DNA of 64,000 bases from the NCBI GenBank assembly GCA_001543385.1, contig LPNH01000008.1, positions 951 to 64,950 on the forward strand. The letters run 5' to 3'. The notes beneath the pieces were generated by a model. That model had not been told where the DNA came from. It saw only the letters and a list, made by a program, of their open reading frames with translations, and did no database searches. This document shows, piece by piece, positions 50,906 through 64,000 of the stretch. How positions within the stretch are numbered: the first letter of the stretch is position 1; each line of letters starts with the position of its first letter. Source of the DNA: Candidatus Hemicellulosilyticus sp. P3. Lineage in GTDB: Bacteria > Bacteroidota > Bacteroidia > Bacteroidales > P3. The position numbers were made by a program, and so were the translations under genes.

Positions 50906-53900
50906 TTGGCAAAACAACAATCCACCGTAGTCAATTTTGCGTCCGTGCGTAAGTTTGATTATCCCGACTTCTTGGATATTCAGCTTCAGTCCTTCCGTGA
51001 TTTTTTTCAGATAGAGACCAACCCCGACGACCGTCGCAACGAAGGTCTTTACAAAGTTTTTAACGAAAACTTTCCCATATCGGACGCGCGCAACAACTAT
51101 ACTTTAGAGTTTCTGGACTACTTCATCGACCCGCCGCGTTACACCATCGACGAGTGCATCGAGCGGGGTCTCACCTACAGTGTCCCTCTGAAAGCCAAGT
51201 TGAAACTCTCGTGCAACGACACAGAAAACGAAGACTTCCAAGCCATCGAACAGCCGGTCTACCTCGGCATGATTCCCTACATGACACCCAAAGGAACATT
51301 CGTCATCAATGGTGCCGAGCGCGTTGTTGTTTCACAGCTGCACCGTTCCCCGGGCGTCTTCTTCGGCACCCAGTTCCACTCCAACGGCACCCAGCTCTAC
51401 TCAGCGCGCATCATCCCCTTCCGCGGTTCATGGATGGAATTCACGACCGACATCAACAACGTCATGTACGCCTACATCGACCGTAAAAAGAAGTTGCCGA
51501 TCACCACACTGCTTCGTGCCATCGGTTATGAGACCGACCGCGACATACTCGACATCTTCAATCTGGCCGAAGAGGTGAAAGTGACCAAATCCAGTCTGCA
51601 GAAAGTCATAGGCAAGCGTTTGGCAGCCCGTGTGGTGGAGACAACAACCGAAGACTTTGTTGACGAAGACACCGGCGAAGTCATCTCCATGGAGCGCACC
51701 GAGACCATCGTCGATCGCGACGTTGAACTCACGCAAGAGCACATAGACAAAATATTGGCCCTGTCCGACGTCGAGTCCATCCTGATCAAAATAGAAGAGC
51801 AAGACGGGCTTGACTACTCCATCATCTACAACACACTCAAAAAAGACACAGCCAACAATGCCAGGGGGGCTGTTGAATTCATCTATCGCTTGTTGCGCAA
51901 CGCCGAGCCGCCAGACGAAGAGACCGCGCGCGGAATCATCGAAAAACTCTTCTTCTCCGACAAGCGCTACGACTTAGGTGAAGTGGGCCGTTACCGTATC
52001 AACACCAAATTGAACCTCAATGTGCCCACCGACGTCCGAGTGTTGACAAAAGAAGACATCACCTCCATCATCAAATACCTCATCGAGCTGCTCAACCAGA
52101 AAGCCGACGTTGACGACATAGACCACCTCTCCAACCGTCGCATCCGCACAGTAGGCGAACAACTCTACAACCAGTTCGGAGTAGGTTTGGCCCGTATGGC
52201 CCGTACCATACGAGAGCGCATGAACGTGCGTGACAACGAAGTGTTCACGCCGACAGAGCTCATCAACGCCAAGACCCTGTCATCCGTCATCAACTCCTTC
52301 TTCGGCACCAACCAGCTCAGCCAGTTCATGGACCAGACCAACCCGCTGGCCGAGATCACACACAAACGCCGCATATCGGCCTTAGGTCCGGGAGGTCTGT
52401 CGCGCGAGCGTGCCGGTTTCGAAGTGCGCGACGTCCACTACACCCACTACGGGCGCCTCTGTACCATCGAAACCCCCGAAGGTCCCAACATTGGTCTCAT
52501 CTCCTCCCTGTGCGTCTATGCAAAAATCAACAACCTGGGTCTCATAGAGACGCCCTATCAGCGAGTCGTCAACGGACAGGTCCAAATCAACGAAGAGCCC
52601 ATCTACCTCTCCGCCGAAGCCGAAGAAGACAAGACCGTTGCACAGGCCACGACAGCACAAGACGCCGAAGGCCGCATCACCGACACACGTGTCAAAGCGC
52701 GCCGTCAAGCCGACTTCCCCATAGTCTCGCCCGAAGAGGTCGAACTCATCGACATCGCCTCCAACCAGATCGCCTCCATAGCCGCATCCCTCATCCCCTT
52801 CCTTGAGCACGACGACGCCAACCGTGCCCTGATGGGATCCAACATGATGCGTCAGGCCGTTCCCCTCCTCAACCCCGAGATACCCCTTGTCGGCACCGGC
52901 ATCGAGCAGGCCGTCGCCCAAGACTCCCGAGTGCTCCTCAACGCCCAGGCCGACGGTGTCGTCGAATACGTCGACTCGACCAAAATAGTCATCCGTCACA
53001 ACCGCACCGAAAAAGACCGCCTGGTCTCATTCGACGACGACATCAAAGAATACAAGCTCACCAAATACCAGCGCACCAACCACAGCACAGCCATCAACCT
53101 GCGCCCCATCGTCAAGAAAGGCGACAAAGTCAAAAAAGGCCAGGTCCTTTGCGAAGGATTCGCCACCCAAGGCGGTGAATTAGCGCTGGGGCGCAACCTC
53201 AAGGTTGCCTTCATGCCCTGGAAAGGCTACAACTTCGAAGACGCCGTCGTCATCTCCGACCGTGTCGTGCGCGAAGACATATTCACCTCAGTCCACGTCG
53301 AAGAATTCACCCTGGAAGTCCGCGAAACCAAACGCGGCACCGAAGAGTTGACACGTGACATTCCCAATGTCAGCAACGACGCCACCAAAGACCTCGACGA
53401 GAACGGCATCATCCGCATCGGAGCCGAAGTCAAAGAAGGCGACATCCTCATCGGCAAAATAACACCCAAAGGCGAGTCCGACCCCACTCCCGAAGAAAAA
53501 CTGCTCCGAGCCATCTTCGGCGACAAAGCAGGCGATGTAAAAGACGCCTCGCTCAAAGTTCCGCCCTCGGTCCATGGAGTTGTCATCGACAAAAAACTCT
53601 TCTCGCGCATCGTCCGCGACCGCAAGTCGCGCAGCAAAGAGAAAGAGCTGCTCTCCCGTCCCGAAGAAGAATACAAATTCGAGATGGAAGAGCTCAAAGA
53701 TAAACTTGTCGACCGCCTGCTCATCCTCCTTTCGGGCAAAGTCTCCAACGGAGTCTACACCAACCACAAAGAAGAGCTCATCTCAAAGAAAGTCAAGTTC
53801 ACAGCCAAATCGCTGAAAGCCATAGACTACATGGAAGTGAGCCCCAACAAGTGGACCACCGACAAAGAGACCAACAGCCTCATCAAAGAGCTCCTCAACA

Positions 53901-54712
53901 ACTACAACATCAAAGCCCGTGAGATCTCGGGCCGGTTCACCCGCAACAAATTCGCCCTCACCGTTGGCGACGACCTTCCCAGCGGCATCGTGCAGATGGC
54001 CAAAGTCTACTTAGCCATGAAGCGCAAACTGCGTGTCGGCGACAAAATGGCCGGTCGTCACGGCAACAAAGGCATCGTATCGAAGATCGTCCGGGCCGAA
54101 GACATGCCCTTCCTGGCCGACGGCACCCCCGTCGACATCGTTCTCAACCCCTTGGGTGTGCCCTCCCGTATGAACCTTGGCCAAATCTACGAGACCGTGC
54201 TTGGATGGGCGGGTCACGAGCTGGGCAAACGTTTCAAGACCCCCATCTTCGACGGAGCCACCCTTGAACAGATCAACGGCTACATGCGCGAGGCGGGGCT
54301 GCCCGAAAACGGCCGCACCTACCTTTACGACGGCGAGACCGGCGAACGCTTCGACCAGCCGGCCACCGTAGGTTACATCTACATGCTCAAGCTGCATCAC
54401 ATGATCGACGACAAGATGCATGCCCGTTCCATCGGCCCCTACTCCCTTATCACCCAGCAGCCGTTAGGCGGCAAGGCCAACTTCGGCGGACAGCGTTTCG
54501 GAGAGATGGAAGTCTGGGCGTTAGAGGCATTCGGTGCGTCGCACGTGCTGCAAGAAGTTCTCACCGTCAAATCCGACGACGTGAACGGCCGGGCCAAAGC
54601 CTACGAAGCCATCGTCAAAGGCGACAACATGCCAACGCCCGGCATCCCCGAGTCATTCAACGTGCTCGTTCACGAATTGCGGGGTCTGGGCCTCGAGGTA
54701 ACATTTGATTAA
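50906..54712 (+). CDS. rpoB: DNA-directed RNA polymerase subunit beta
   Basis: 1268 residues from a TTG start at 50906. The TTG is used because the frame continues in homology to the first residues ([27 protein letters not shown]) with no ATG nearby. All main blocks are present: the rifampicin region [40 protein letters not shown] (cited in parts), the active-centre lysine region [23 protein letters not shown] and [13 protein letters not shown] near the end. After HYGRLC the usual Pro of CPIETPEG is Thr (CTIETPEG). The large Bacteroidetes-type insertion (~200-350) is present. Followed 72 bp on by rpoC. Confidence 0.98.
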   Translation: MAKQQSTVVNFASVRKFDYPDFLDIQLQSFRDFFQIETNPDDRRNEGLYKVFNENFPISDARNNYTLEFLDYFIDPPRYTIDECIERGLTYSVPLKAKLKLSCNDTENEDFQAIEQPVYLGMIPYMTPKGTFVINGAERVVVSQLHRSPGVFFGTQFHSNGTQLYSARIIPFRGSWMEFTTDINNVMYAYIDRKKKLPITTLLRAIGYETDRDILDIFNLAEEVKVTKSSLQKVIGKRLAARVVETTTEDFVDEDTGEVISMERTETIVDRDVELTQEHIDKILALSDVESILIKIEEQDGLDYSIIYNTLKKDTANNARGAVEFIYRLLRNAEPPDEETARGIIEKLFFSDKRYDLGEVGRYRINTKLNLNVPTDVRVLTKEDITSIIKYLIELLNQKADVDDIDHLSNRRIRTVGEQLYNQFGVGLARMARTIRERMNVRDNEVFTPTELINAKTLSSVINSFFGTNQLSQFMDQTNPLAEITHKRRISALGPGGLSRERAGFEVRDVHYTHYGRLCTIETPEGPNIGLISSLCVYAKINNLGLIETPYQRVVNGQVQINEEPIYLSAEAEEDKTVAQATTAQDAEGRITDTRVKARRQADFPIVSPEEVELIDIASNQIASIAASLIPFLEHDDANRALMGSNMMRQAVPLLNPEIPLVGTGIEQAVAQDSRVLLNAQADGVVEYVDSTKIVIRHNRTEKDRLVSFDDDIKEYKLTKYQRTNHSTAINLRPIVKKGDKVKKGQVLCEGFATQGGELALGRNLKVAFMPWKGYNFEDAVVISDRVVREDIFTSVHVEEFTLEVRETKRGTEELTRDIPNVSNDATKDLDENGIIRIGAEVKEGDILIGKITPKGESDPTPEEKLLRAIFGDKAGDVKDASLKVPPSVHGVVIDKKLFSRIVRDRKSRSKEKELLSRPEEEYKFEMEELKDKLVDRLLILLSGKVSNGVYTNHKEELISKKVKFTAKSLKAIDYMEVSPNKWTTDKETNSLIKELLNNYNIKAREISGRFTRNKFALTVGDDLPSGIVQMAKVYLAMKRKLRVGDKMAGRHGNKGIVSKIVRAEDMPFLADGTPVDIVLNPLGVPSRMNLGQIYETVLGWAGHELGKRFKTPIFDGATLEQINGYMREAGLPENGRTYLYDGETGERFDQPATVGYIYMLKLHHMIDDKMHARSIGPYSLITQQPLGGKANFGGQRFGEMEVWALEAFGASHVLQEVLTVKSDDVNGRAKAYEAIVKGDNMPTPGIPESFNVLVHELRGLGLEVTFD

Positions 54713-54784
54713 AAGAAAGTCTGAAACTTGAAAAAAGAAACATCCGTCCCTTTTTCCTCAACGTTTCAATATCGAAAATAGAAC

Positions 54785-59248
<4,464 letters not shown>

Positions 59249-59262
59249 ACCACAGCCAGACC

Positions 59263-59300
59263 AAAGGGACAGTGGCGCCCCTGCCGCTGTCCCTTTTTTT
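59263..59300 (+). terminator. Terminator of the rpoBC operon
   Basis: AAAGGGACAG pairs with CTGTCCCTTT, with inner GC-rich pairing, and runs into a T tract. The DUF3467 gene starts 13 bp beyond it, so that gene may rely on read-through or another start. Confidence 0.85.
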
Positions 59301-59312
59301 AAACAAAAGCCC

Positions 59313-59633
59313 ATGGAAAAGAACCCCGCCAACCCCGCCGCCAACCTCAATCTCGACATCTCGGCCGACGTCGCCGAAGGAGTCTACAGCAACCTTGCCG
59401 TCATCTCCCACACGCCGACCGAGCTCGTGCTCGACTTCGCCCAGATGCTGCCCGGCACCAAAAATGCCAACGTCCGCAGCCGGGTCATCATGAGCCCCGT
59501 CCATGCCAAACGGCTCCTGCTGGCGCTCAACGAAAACATCCAGAAATACGAGAGCCAGTTCGGCCCCATCCAAGACCCCAAGCCCGCGGTGCAAGGCGGC
59601 GCCGTGCCCTACGACATCATGGGCAAAGCCTGA
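59313..59633 (+). CDS. DUF3467 domain-containing protein
   Basis: 106 residues. The recognisable core is ISADVAEGVYSNLAVISHTPTELVLDFAQMLPGTKNANVRSRVIMSPVHAKRLLLALNENI. DUF3467 is small, cytoplasmic and frequently found directly after rpoC in Bacteroidetes, as here. No function is established. It lies beyond the rpoBC terminator and before the convergent tsaC gene. Confidence 0.9.
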   Translation: MEKNPANPAANLNLDISADVAEGVYSNLAVISHTPTELVLDFAQMLPGTKNANVRSRVIMSPVHAKRLLLALNENIQKYESQFGPIQDPKPAVQGGAVPYDIMGKA

Positions 59634-59649
59634 CAGCCCTCCTCATAGC

Positions 59650-60255
59650 CTAATCCCTGACAGTGAAAATCTCGCCCGTCGGTGAGACTTTCACTATTTT
59701 GCTTCCCCGCCTCTCGTGGCTCTCCCATGCGGGCACAGGGGGCACACAAAAATCCACCGCCTCGAGGACAGCCGCCTCGACATCGTCATAACATCGTGGC
59801 GACGGATGTCCCGACAGGTTAGCCGAGCTGCTCACAATCGGGTGTCCCAGCCGTTCGGCCAGCTGCCGGCAAAAAAAGTGTCGCGGCACGCGCACCCCGA
59901 TGCTGCCGTCTTCGGCCAGGAGATTAGCCGCCACATCCACGCCGAGCCATCGCAAAGGGACGATCGCCGTTGTCGGGCGGCCTTCGGCCAACAGCAGCTG
60001 CCGCACCGGTGCAGGCATCTGCTCCGACAGCATAGCTGCGGTGGCCAGCACCAGCATCGGCTTCGTGTGGTCGCGCCGCTTGATTCGGTACAGCTGCTCC
60101 ACCGCCTCGGCGTTGCATCCGTCGCAGCCGATACCCCATATCGTGTCAGTGGGGTAGAGCAGGGTGCCGCCGCATTGCAGCACCTTGGTGGCGGAAGCCA
60201 GCACAGCACATACATCAACTTCCCTTACTCGCATCTCGTGGCGGATATAATGCAA
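59650..60255 (-). CDS. tsaC: L-threonylcarbamoyladenylate synthase (TsaC/Sua5 YrdC domain)
   Basis: 201 residues, a single YrdC domain. GGTLLYPTDTIWGIGCDG near residue 30, KRRDHTKPMLVL, and IGVRVPRHFFCRQLAERLGHPIVSSSANLSGHPSP contain the tRNA- and ATP-binding residues. It makes threonylcarbamoyl-AMP from threonine, bicarbonate and ATP for the t6A37 modification of tRNA. ATG 60255 was used; ATG 60234 is also plausible. Convergent with DUF3467, divergent from the peptide transporter. Confidence 0.93.
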   Translation of the reverse strand: MHYIRHEMRVREVDVCAVLASATKVLQCGGTLLYPTDTIWGIGCDGCNAEAVEQLYRIKRRDHTKPMLVLATAAMLSEQMPAPVRQLLLAEGRPTTAIVPLRWLGVDVAANLLAEDGSIGVRVPRHFFCRQLAERLGHPIVSSSANLSGHPSPRCYDDVEAAVLEAVDFCVPPVPAWESHERRGSKIVKVSPTGEIFTVRD

Positions 60256-60273
60256 AAGTAAGGAAAAAATTCG

Positions 60274-60281
60274 TACATTTG
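60274..60281 (+). promoter_or_regulatory. -7 promoter element for the peptide transporter
   Basis: TACATTTG fits TAnnTTTG and lies 66 bp before the ATG at 60348, in the divergent region with tsaC. Confidence 0.6.
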
Positions 60282-60347
60282 CATATCAGTTGGCTCACCG
60301 CCCCTGTCAAAAATCGGTCAAACCATTATCAACAAATCTTTTACATT

Positions 60348-61952
60348 ATGAAAGGACATCCAAAAGGTCTTATCGCCGCCGCGTTGAGCAACATGGGCGA
60401 GCGTTTCGGCTACTACATCATGAACGCCGTCTTGGTGCTCTTCCTCTGCTCCAAATTCGGACTTCCCGAAGAGAAAGCCACATTGATCTACTCCATCTTC
60501 TACATGGGCATTTACATCCTGAGTCTGGTAGGCGGCATCATCGCCGACCGCACCCAGAACTACAAAGGCACCATCCAGTCCGGACTCCTGGTCATGGCCA
60601 CCGGCTACATCATCCTTGCCATCCCCATCCTTGCCACCGCGGGCAACATCGGCTGGCTGCTGCCGCTCACCTGCCTGGCCCTCTTCCTCATCGCCTTCGG
60701 CAACGGCCTCTTCAAAGGCAACCTGCAGGCCATCGTAGGCCAGATGTACGACAACTACGAAGCCGAGGCCGCCAAACAGGGCCCCGATGCGTTGCGCATC
60801 GCCAAAGGCAAGCGCGACAGCGGCTTCCAGATCTTCTACATGTTCATCAACGTCGGCGGTCTCATCGCCCCCTTCGTCGCCCCCTTGCTCCGCAGCTGGT
60901 GGCTGGGTCAGAACGGCTTCCACTACAACGCCGACCTTCCCGCCCTCTGCCACCAGTTCCTGGCCCAGGGTGCCGCCATCGGTGCCGAGGCCATGACCAA
61001 GATGACCGAGCTCTTCGCCGGCATGGGCGTCCTGCTCCCCGAAGGCGAAGCCGCTGCTGCCGTCTGCCAAGACTACCTCAACGTCTTCAACACCGGCGTC
61101 CACTACTCCTTCATCGCCTCCGTCGCCGCCATGCTCATCTCCCTCACCATCTTCCTCTGCACCAAAAAGCGCTTTCCCACTCCCGCCAAGAAAGCGGCGG
61201 CCGAGAGCGTCAGCTACACCCCCGAAGAGAAACTTGCCATGGCCAAAGAGCTCAAACAGCGTCTCTACGCCATGTTCGCCGTCCTCGTCATCGCCGTCTT
61301 CTTCTGGTTCTCCTTCCACCAGAACGGCACCTCCATGTCGCTCTTCGCCCGCGACTTCGTCAACACCGAAAGCCTGGCTCCCGAAGTGTGGCAAGCCGTC
61401 AACCCCTTCTTCGTCATCCTGCTCACCTTCCCCATCATGTGGTTCTTCGAAGGGCTCACCCGTCGTGGCCGGGGCATCTCCACGCCGCGCAAGATAGCCA
61501 TCGGCATGGGCGTTGCCGCCTGTGCCTACCTCTTCATGACCGTCTACTGCAAAATGCAGGGCTACCCCTCCGCCACCGACTTCCGTGCCCTCGACGCCAC
61601 CACCGCCGCCGGTCTCAAGTCCGCCCCCTGGGTCCTCATCGTCTACTACTTCTTCATGACCGTCGCCGAGCTCTTCATCAGCCCGCTGGGTCTGAGCTTC
61701 ATCTCTAAGGTAGCCCCTAAGAACCTCCTTGGCCTCTGCCAGGGTCTCTGGCTCGGCGCCACCGCTGTCGGCAACGGCTTCCTCTGGATCGGCCCGCTGC
61801 TCTACAACAAATTCCCCATCTGGGAAGCCTGGGTCGTCTTCATGGCCGTCTGCCTGCTCTCCATGATCGTCATGCTCTGCATGGTCAAATGGCTCGAGCG
61901 CGTCACCGGCGAACAAGCCGCCCTCCAAGCCGCCAAAAAACAGGCCGAATAA
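60348..61952 (+). CDS. POT/PTR-family oligopeptide:proton symporter
   Basis: 534 residues from ATG 60348. Multiple membrane helices run throughout (NAVLVLFLCSKFGL, YSIFYMGIYILSLVGGIIA, GLLVMATGYIILAIPILA, GNGLFKGNLQAIVGQMYD ...). The POT family start is visible as SNMGERFGYYIMNAVL with the conserved ER-F-YY motif. A cytoplasmic loop of ~120 residues sits between helices 6 and 7. It imports di- and tripeptides with protons. With a secreted carboxypeptidase and amino-acid fermentation genes nearby, uptake of peptides for energy is a plausible theme. Confidence 0.9.
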   Translation: MKGHPKGLIAAALSNMGERFGYYIMNAVLVLFLCSKFGLPEEKATLIYSIFYMGIYILSLVGGIIADRTQNYKGTIQSGLLVMATGYIILAIPILATAGNIGWLLPLTCLALFLIAFGNGLFKGNLQAIVGQMYDNYEAEAAKQGPDALRIAKGKRDSGFQIFYMFINVGGLIAPFVAPLLRSWWLGQNGFHYNADLPALCHQFLAQGAAIGAEAMTKMTELFAGMGVLLPEGEAAAAVCQDYLNVFNTGVHYSFIASVAAMLISLTIFLCTKKRFPTPAKKAAAESVSYTPEEKLAMAKELKQRLYAMFAVLVIAVFFWFSFHQNGTSMSLFARDFVNTESLAPEVWQAVNPFFVILLTFPIMWFFEGLTRRGRGISTPRKIAIGMGVAACAYLFMTVYCKMQGYPSATDFRALDATTAAGLKSAPWVLIVYYFFMTVAELFISPLGLSFISKVAPKNLLGLCQGLWLGATAVGNGFLWIGPLLYNKFPIWEAWVVFMAVCLLSMIVMLCMVKWLERVTGEQAALQAAKKQAE

Positions 61953-61976
61953 CCCTCCCCCCTACACACCGTCTCC

Positions 61977-62008
61977 GCCGGGGCGGCCCGCTTGCGGGCC
62001 GCCCCGGC
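61977..62008 (+). terminator. GC-rich hairpin after the transporter gene
   Basis: A perfect 14-bp stem (GCCGGGGCGGCCCG with its complement) around a 4-nt loop, 24 bp after the stop codon. No T-run follows, but the stem strength makes 3'-end formation likely. Confidence 0.7.
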
Positions 62009-62089
62009 ACATATCTGCCGATGGGCAATAAATGTCGTCTCTTTACGTTATTTAATATAATAGAAACAACCATTCAAACCCCATCAACC

Positions 62090-62998
62090 ATGAAAACCCG
62101 CGTCGCAATAACAGCCCTCCTGCTCCTCTCCTGCACCAGCCTCCGTGCGCAGCTCCTCTACCGCATCTCGGGCAACGGCCTGGAGCGGCCCTCCTACATC
62201 ATCGGCACCCACCACCTGGTCGACGCCTCCTTCACCGCCCAGATACCCGGGCTGCCCGAAGCCCTGCAGCACACCGATCAAGTCTACGGCGAAGTCCTCA
62301 TGGCCGATATGACCCACCCCGACAGCCTCGCAAAAGTGCAGGCCCACTCCCTGCTGCCCGACGGCAAGACCCTGCGCGACGTGCTCACCGCCGACCAGTT
62401 CGCCCGTCTCGACCGGTGCTGCCATGATCTTCTCGGCGTCAAACTCAGCAGCGAACAGCTCTTCGCCGCCCTGGGCCGGATGACCCCGTCCAGCCTCTCC
62501 TCCTACCTCACCGTCATGCTCTACCTGCAAAACCATCCCGGCGAGCTCAACATCCAGAACACCATAGACAGCTGGTTCCAGGCCGAGGCCACCCGGCAGG
62601 GCAAACCCGTCGGCGGATTCGAAAGCCTCACATACCAGATGCAGCTCCTCATGCAGGACGGCAGCCTCGACGAGCAGGTCCGGTCGTTGATGTGCCTGGT
62701 CGACAACATCGACCTCAGCGTCATGATGCTCAACGACGTCACCGAATCCTACCGCAACCAGGACCTCACCGCCCTCACCGCGGCGATGGACATGCTCTCT
62801 GAGGACGATTGCGGCGCCACAGACCGCGAGAACGAGTCCCTCCTCTATGGCCGCAACGAGCGCTGGGTGCGGCAGATGCCTGCCATCATGCGCAGCCGCC
62901 CCACCTTCTTTGCCGTCGGCGCCGCCCACCTCCCCGGCGACCGCGGCGTCCTGCAGCTCCTGCGCCAGGCAGGCTACACCGTCGAAGGCGTGCGGTAA
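62090..62998 (+). CDS. TraB/GumN family protein
   Basis: 302 residues from ATG 62090, which gives a signal peptide ending TSLRAQ. The TraB-type motifs are visible: LYRISGNGLERPSYIIGTHHLVDASF at the start, GGFESLTYQMQLLM near residue 180, and FFAVGAAHLPGDRGVLQLLRQAGYTV at the end. This family is proposed to be metalloenzyme-like (Tiki-type) but bacterial members have no firm function. Secreted or periplasmic. It is followed by a long gene-poor region and preceded by the transporter terminator hairpin. Confidence 0.88.
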   Translation: MKTRVAITALLLLSCTSLRAQLLYRISGNGLERPSYIIGTHHLVDASFTAQIPGLPEALQHTDQVYGEVLMADMTHPDSLAKVQAHSLLPDGKTLRDVLTADQFARLDRCCHDLLGVKLSSEQLFAALGRMTPSSLSSYLTVMLYLQNHPGELNIQNTIDSWFQAEATRQGKPVGGFESLTYQMQLLMQDGSLDEQVRSLMCLVDNIDLSVMMLNDVTESYRNQDLTALTAAMDMLSEDDCGATDRENESLLYGRNERWVRQMPAIMRSRPTFFAVGAAHLPGDRGVLQLLRQAGYTVEGVR

Positions 62999-63232
62999 GC
63001 GCCGCCCTGTCCGCGCCACCCTCCTCTAAACCCTGCATCCTCATTATCTTTGCACTGCAAAAACAGTCGAACCATCCGACCGTTCTTGCACTGCAAAGGC
63101 AGTGTGTCCCCCCCTCGGCTCCATCCCCCGTCGGGCAAGCCCCCCCTTGCGGCCAGACAGCGCAATCCTGCCGGTGGCCCGATAACAGCGGGCCCTCCCC
63201 GTTCCTCCACCCACCGTTAACTTTTTTTTTCG
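62999..63232. other. Gene-poor region with palindromic repeats and promoter-like sites
   Basis: No convincing gene. Two copies of a TTGCACTGCAAA element lie at about 63051-63063 and 63087-63099, the first overlapping a TATCTTTG -7 box (63045-63052). A GGCCCG/CGGGCC hairpin sits at 63176-63194. The open frames seen here are GC-rich shadows. Confidence 0.5.
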
Positions 63233-63240
63233 TACCTTTG
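63233..63240 (+). promoter_or_regulatory. -7 promoter element of the putative small RNA
   Basis: TACCTTTG fits TAnnTTTG just after a run of T residues. A transcript would start near 63247. Confidence 0.6.
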
Positions 63241-63246
63241 CACCGT

Positions 63247-63521
63247 CGTTCCACTCGCCGAGGCCTTCCACGAGCGGCGGGTCAAGCGGGCGGGGCGGCA
63301 GACATAGAAAAGACGTGTAACAGCGTTTATCTGCGGCGAATCGAACTTCGCAAATTCAATAGCTCCGCAATAACGCAATGTTCCTCGTCCATGGATGGAC
63401 ATACAATCATCGCATTGTATACCGTCAGCGTGGGCCTCGGCATTGCTTATTCTGAGCTAAAGGCAATGCGAAGGCCTGATTCGCGGGATAAGCAAGTTAG
63501 ATTCCCGCGCTTCTTTTTTGT
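63247..63521 (+). ncRNA. Putative structured non-coding RNA (possibly 6S-like)
   Basis: Boundaries come from the -7 box upstream and a T-run terminator at about 63483-63521 (CGCGGGA with TCCCGCG, then CTTCTTTTTT). Between them the 5' AGGCCTTC (63261-63268) pairs with the 3' GAAGGCCT (63470-63477) to close the molecule. Next to the closing stem is a 7-bp hairpin (GCATTGC 63440-63446 with GCAATGC 63463-63469). Inside, GTCCA/TGGAC and CAATG/CATTG pair. A closed stem with large internal loops resembles 6S RNA, but I cannot confirm this. No good protein frame fills the region. Confidence 0.5.
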
Positions 63522-63620
63522 GTTTTCCTTACAGTTCCATCGCCGGCATCCACGGGAATCGGGCCGGGAAAACCCAAGCGAACCATCTATTATATCCAAC
63601 CCAACCAACACGAAACAACC

Positions 63621-64000
63621 ATGAAACAAAAAAGACTGCTGGTCATGGCCGTTGCGGCCATGCTGAGCGCGGGGCTGTGGTCCTGCGAGAAAGACGACAA
63701 CACCAACGAGTCGGGAAGCGGCACCACCCAAGTCGATCCCGGGACGAATCCCGGCACCGACCCTGGAACTGATCCCGGCGCCGTCTGGGTCGATCTCGGG
63801 CTTCCCAGCGGGTTGCTGTGGGGGGCGCACAACGTCGGTGCCTCCGCCCCCGAAGACTACGGCGACCACTTCGCCTGGGGCGAGACCGAGCCGAAAGAAG
63901 TCTACAACTGGAGCACCTACCGCTACTGCAACGGCGATTCCGACCAGCTCACCAAATACTGCAACGACTCAGACTATGGCTACAACGGCTTCACCGACAA
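63621..64000 (+). CDS. FISUMP-type lipoprotein, 3'-truncated by window edge
   Basis: Open to the window end (126 codons seen). A lipoprotein signal peptide (MKQKRLLVMAVAAMLSAGLWSC, Cys at 22; cited in parts) is followed by a repetitive GTNPGTDPGTDPG linker (~40-52). Then comes VWVDLGLPSGLLWGAHNVGA, PEDYGDHFAWGETEPK and YNWSTYRYC, the start of the domain found in FISUMP (Fibrobacter succinogenes major paralogous) proteins of Bacteroidales. Surface-exposed lipoprotein, function unknown. It has a short AT-poor gap after the putative ncRNA terminator. Confidence 0.82.
   Translation, partial: MKQKRLLVMAVAAMLSAGLWSCEKDDNTNESGSGTTQVDPGTNPGTDPGTDPGAVWVDLGLPSGLLWGAHNVGASAPEDYGDHFAWGETEPKEVYNWSTYRYCNGDSDQLTKYCNDSDYGYNGFTD

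Noticed and set aside
60318-61928. Minus-strand (536 codons) and second plus-strand frames over the peptide transporter
   Set aside because: Low-complexity, Gly/Glu/Asp- or Arg-rich translations produced by the GC-rich codon usage of the transporter.
63390-63624. Short plus-strand frame beginning MDGHTIIALYTVSVGLGIAYS
   Set aside because: It could be a small membrane protein but it runs through the putative RNA hairpins and terminator; no start context and no homology pattern.

Overview
The window is a stretch of chromosome from a moderately GC-rich member of the order Bacteroidales. The evidence is the gene content (two proteins with type IX secretion C-terminal sorting domains, DUF4837, DUF6089, DUF4954 and DUF3467 families, a FISUMP-type lipoprotein, paired OmpH/Skp genes before a BamA operon end, and the acpP-fabF-rnc cluster divergent from purN). 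It is also the repeated -7 promoter element of the TAnnTTTG type and the near absence of Shine-Dalgarno sequences. The genus cannot be fixed from the sequence alone. There is no rRNA operon, CRISPR array, insertion sequence, phage or plasmid gene; almost everything is core genome.

Layout. 1-6.5 kb: two tandem, related giant surface proteins built from fibronectin type III and jelly-roll modules, both ending in a T9SS sorting domain. 6.5-14.2 kb: an epimerase, then an envelope-biogenesis cluster (DUF4837 lipoprotein, DUF6089 barrel, uppS, bamA, two Skp/OmpH chaperones) closed by a strong terminator. 14.5-15.6 kb (minus): a two-gene amino-acid-fermentation unit (atoD-like CoA-transferase subunit and 3-aminobutyryl-CoA ammonia-lyase). 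15.7-20.6 kb: a secreted unknown, a secreted M14 carboxypeptidase, a glycosyltransferase and a phosphohexomutase. 20.7-22.4 kb: tryptophanase behind a structured leader with a short ORF. 22.4-24.3 kb (minus): HPF/RaiA, a tyrosine recombinase, S21 and L28. 24.6-28.9 kb: mutY-ssb, pgi, and an abundant-type OmpA porin. 29-31 kb: an HhH-plus-beta-barrel outer-membrane protein.

31-38.8 kb: rnc, fabF and acpP on the minus strand, divergent from purN, a glycosyltransferase, an OmpA-like protein, DUF4954 and a bacterioferritin-comigratory peroxiredoxin. 38.8-45.3 kb: a MerR regulator and LptD (minus), divergent from an SPOR-domain cell-wall amidase, a GldA-like ABC ATPase, pyrF and a small membrane protein; the two sides share a palindromic face-to-face promoter. 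45.5-59.6 kb: the translation/transcription super-cluster tRNA-Thr, -Tyr, -Gly, -Thr, tuf, tRNA-Trp, secE, nusG, rplK, rplA, rplJ, rplL, rpoB, rpoC and a DUF3467 protein. 59.6-64 kb: tsaC, a POT peptide transporter, a TraB/GumN protein, a probable structured non-coding RNA and the start of a FISUMP lipoprotein.

Physiologically the window fits an asaccharolytic or mixed amino-acid/peptide fermenter: secreted peptidase, peptide transporter, tryptophanase and lysine-fermentation enzymes appear beside standard envelope-assembly machinery (BamA, LptD, Skp, OmpA). The points most worth a second look are the tnaA leader, the transcript-like structured RNA near 63.25-63.52 kb, the palindromic lptD/amidase promoter, a nine-residue insertion in the MutY iron-sulfur loop, and the CoA-transferase A subunit lacking a B subunit.
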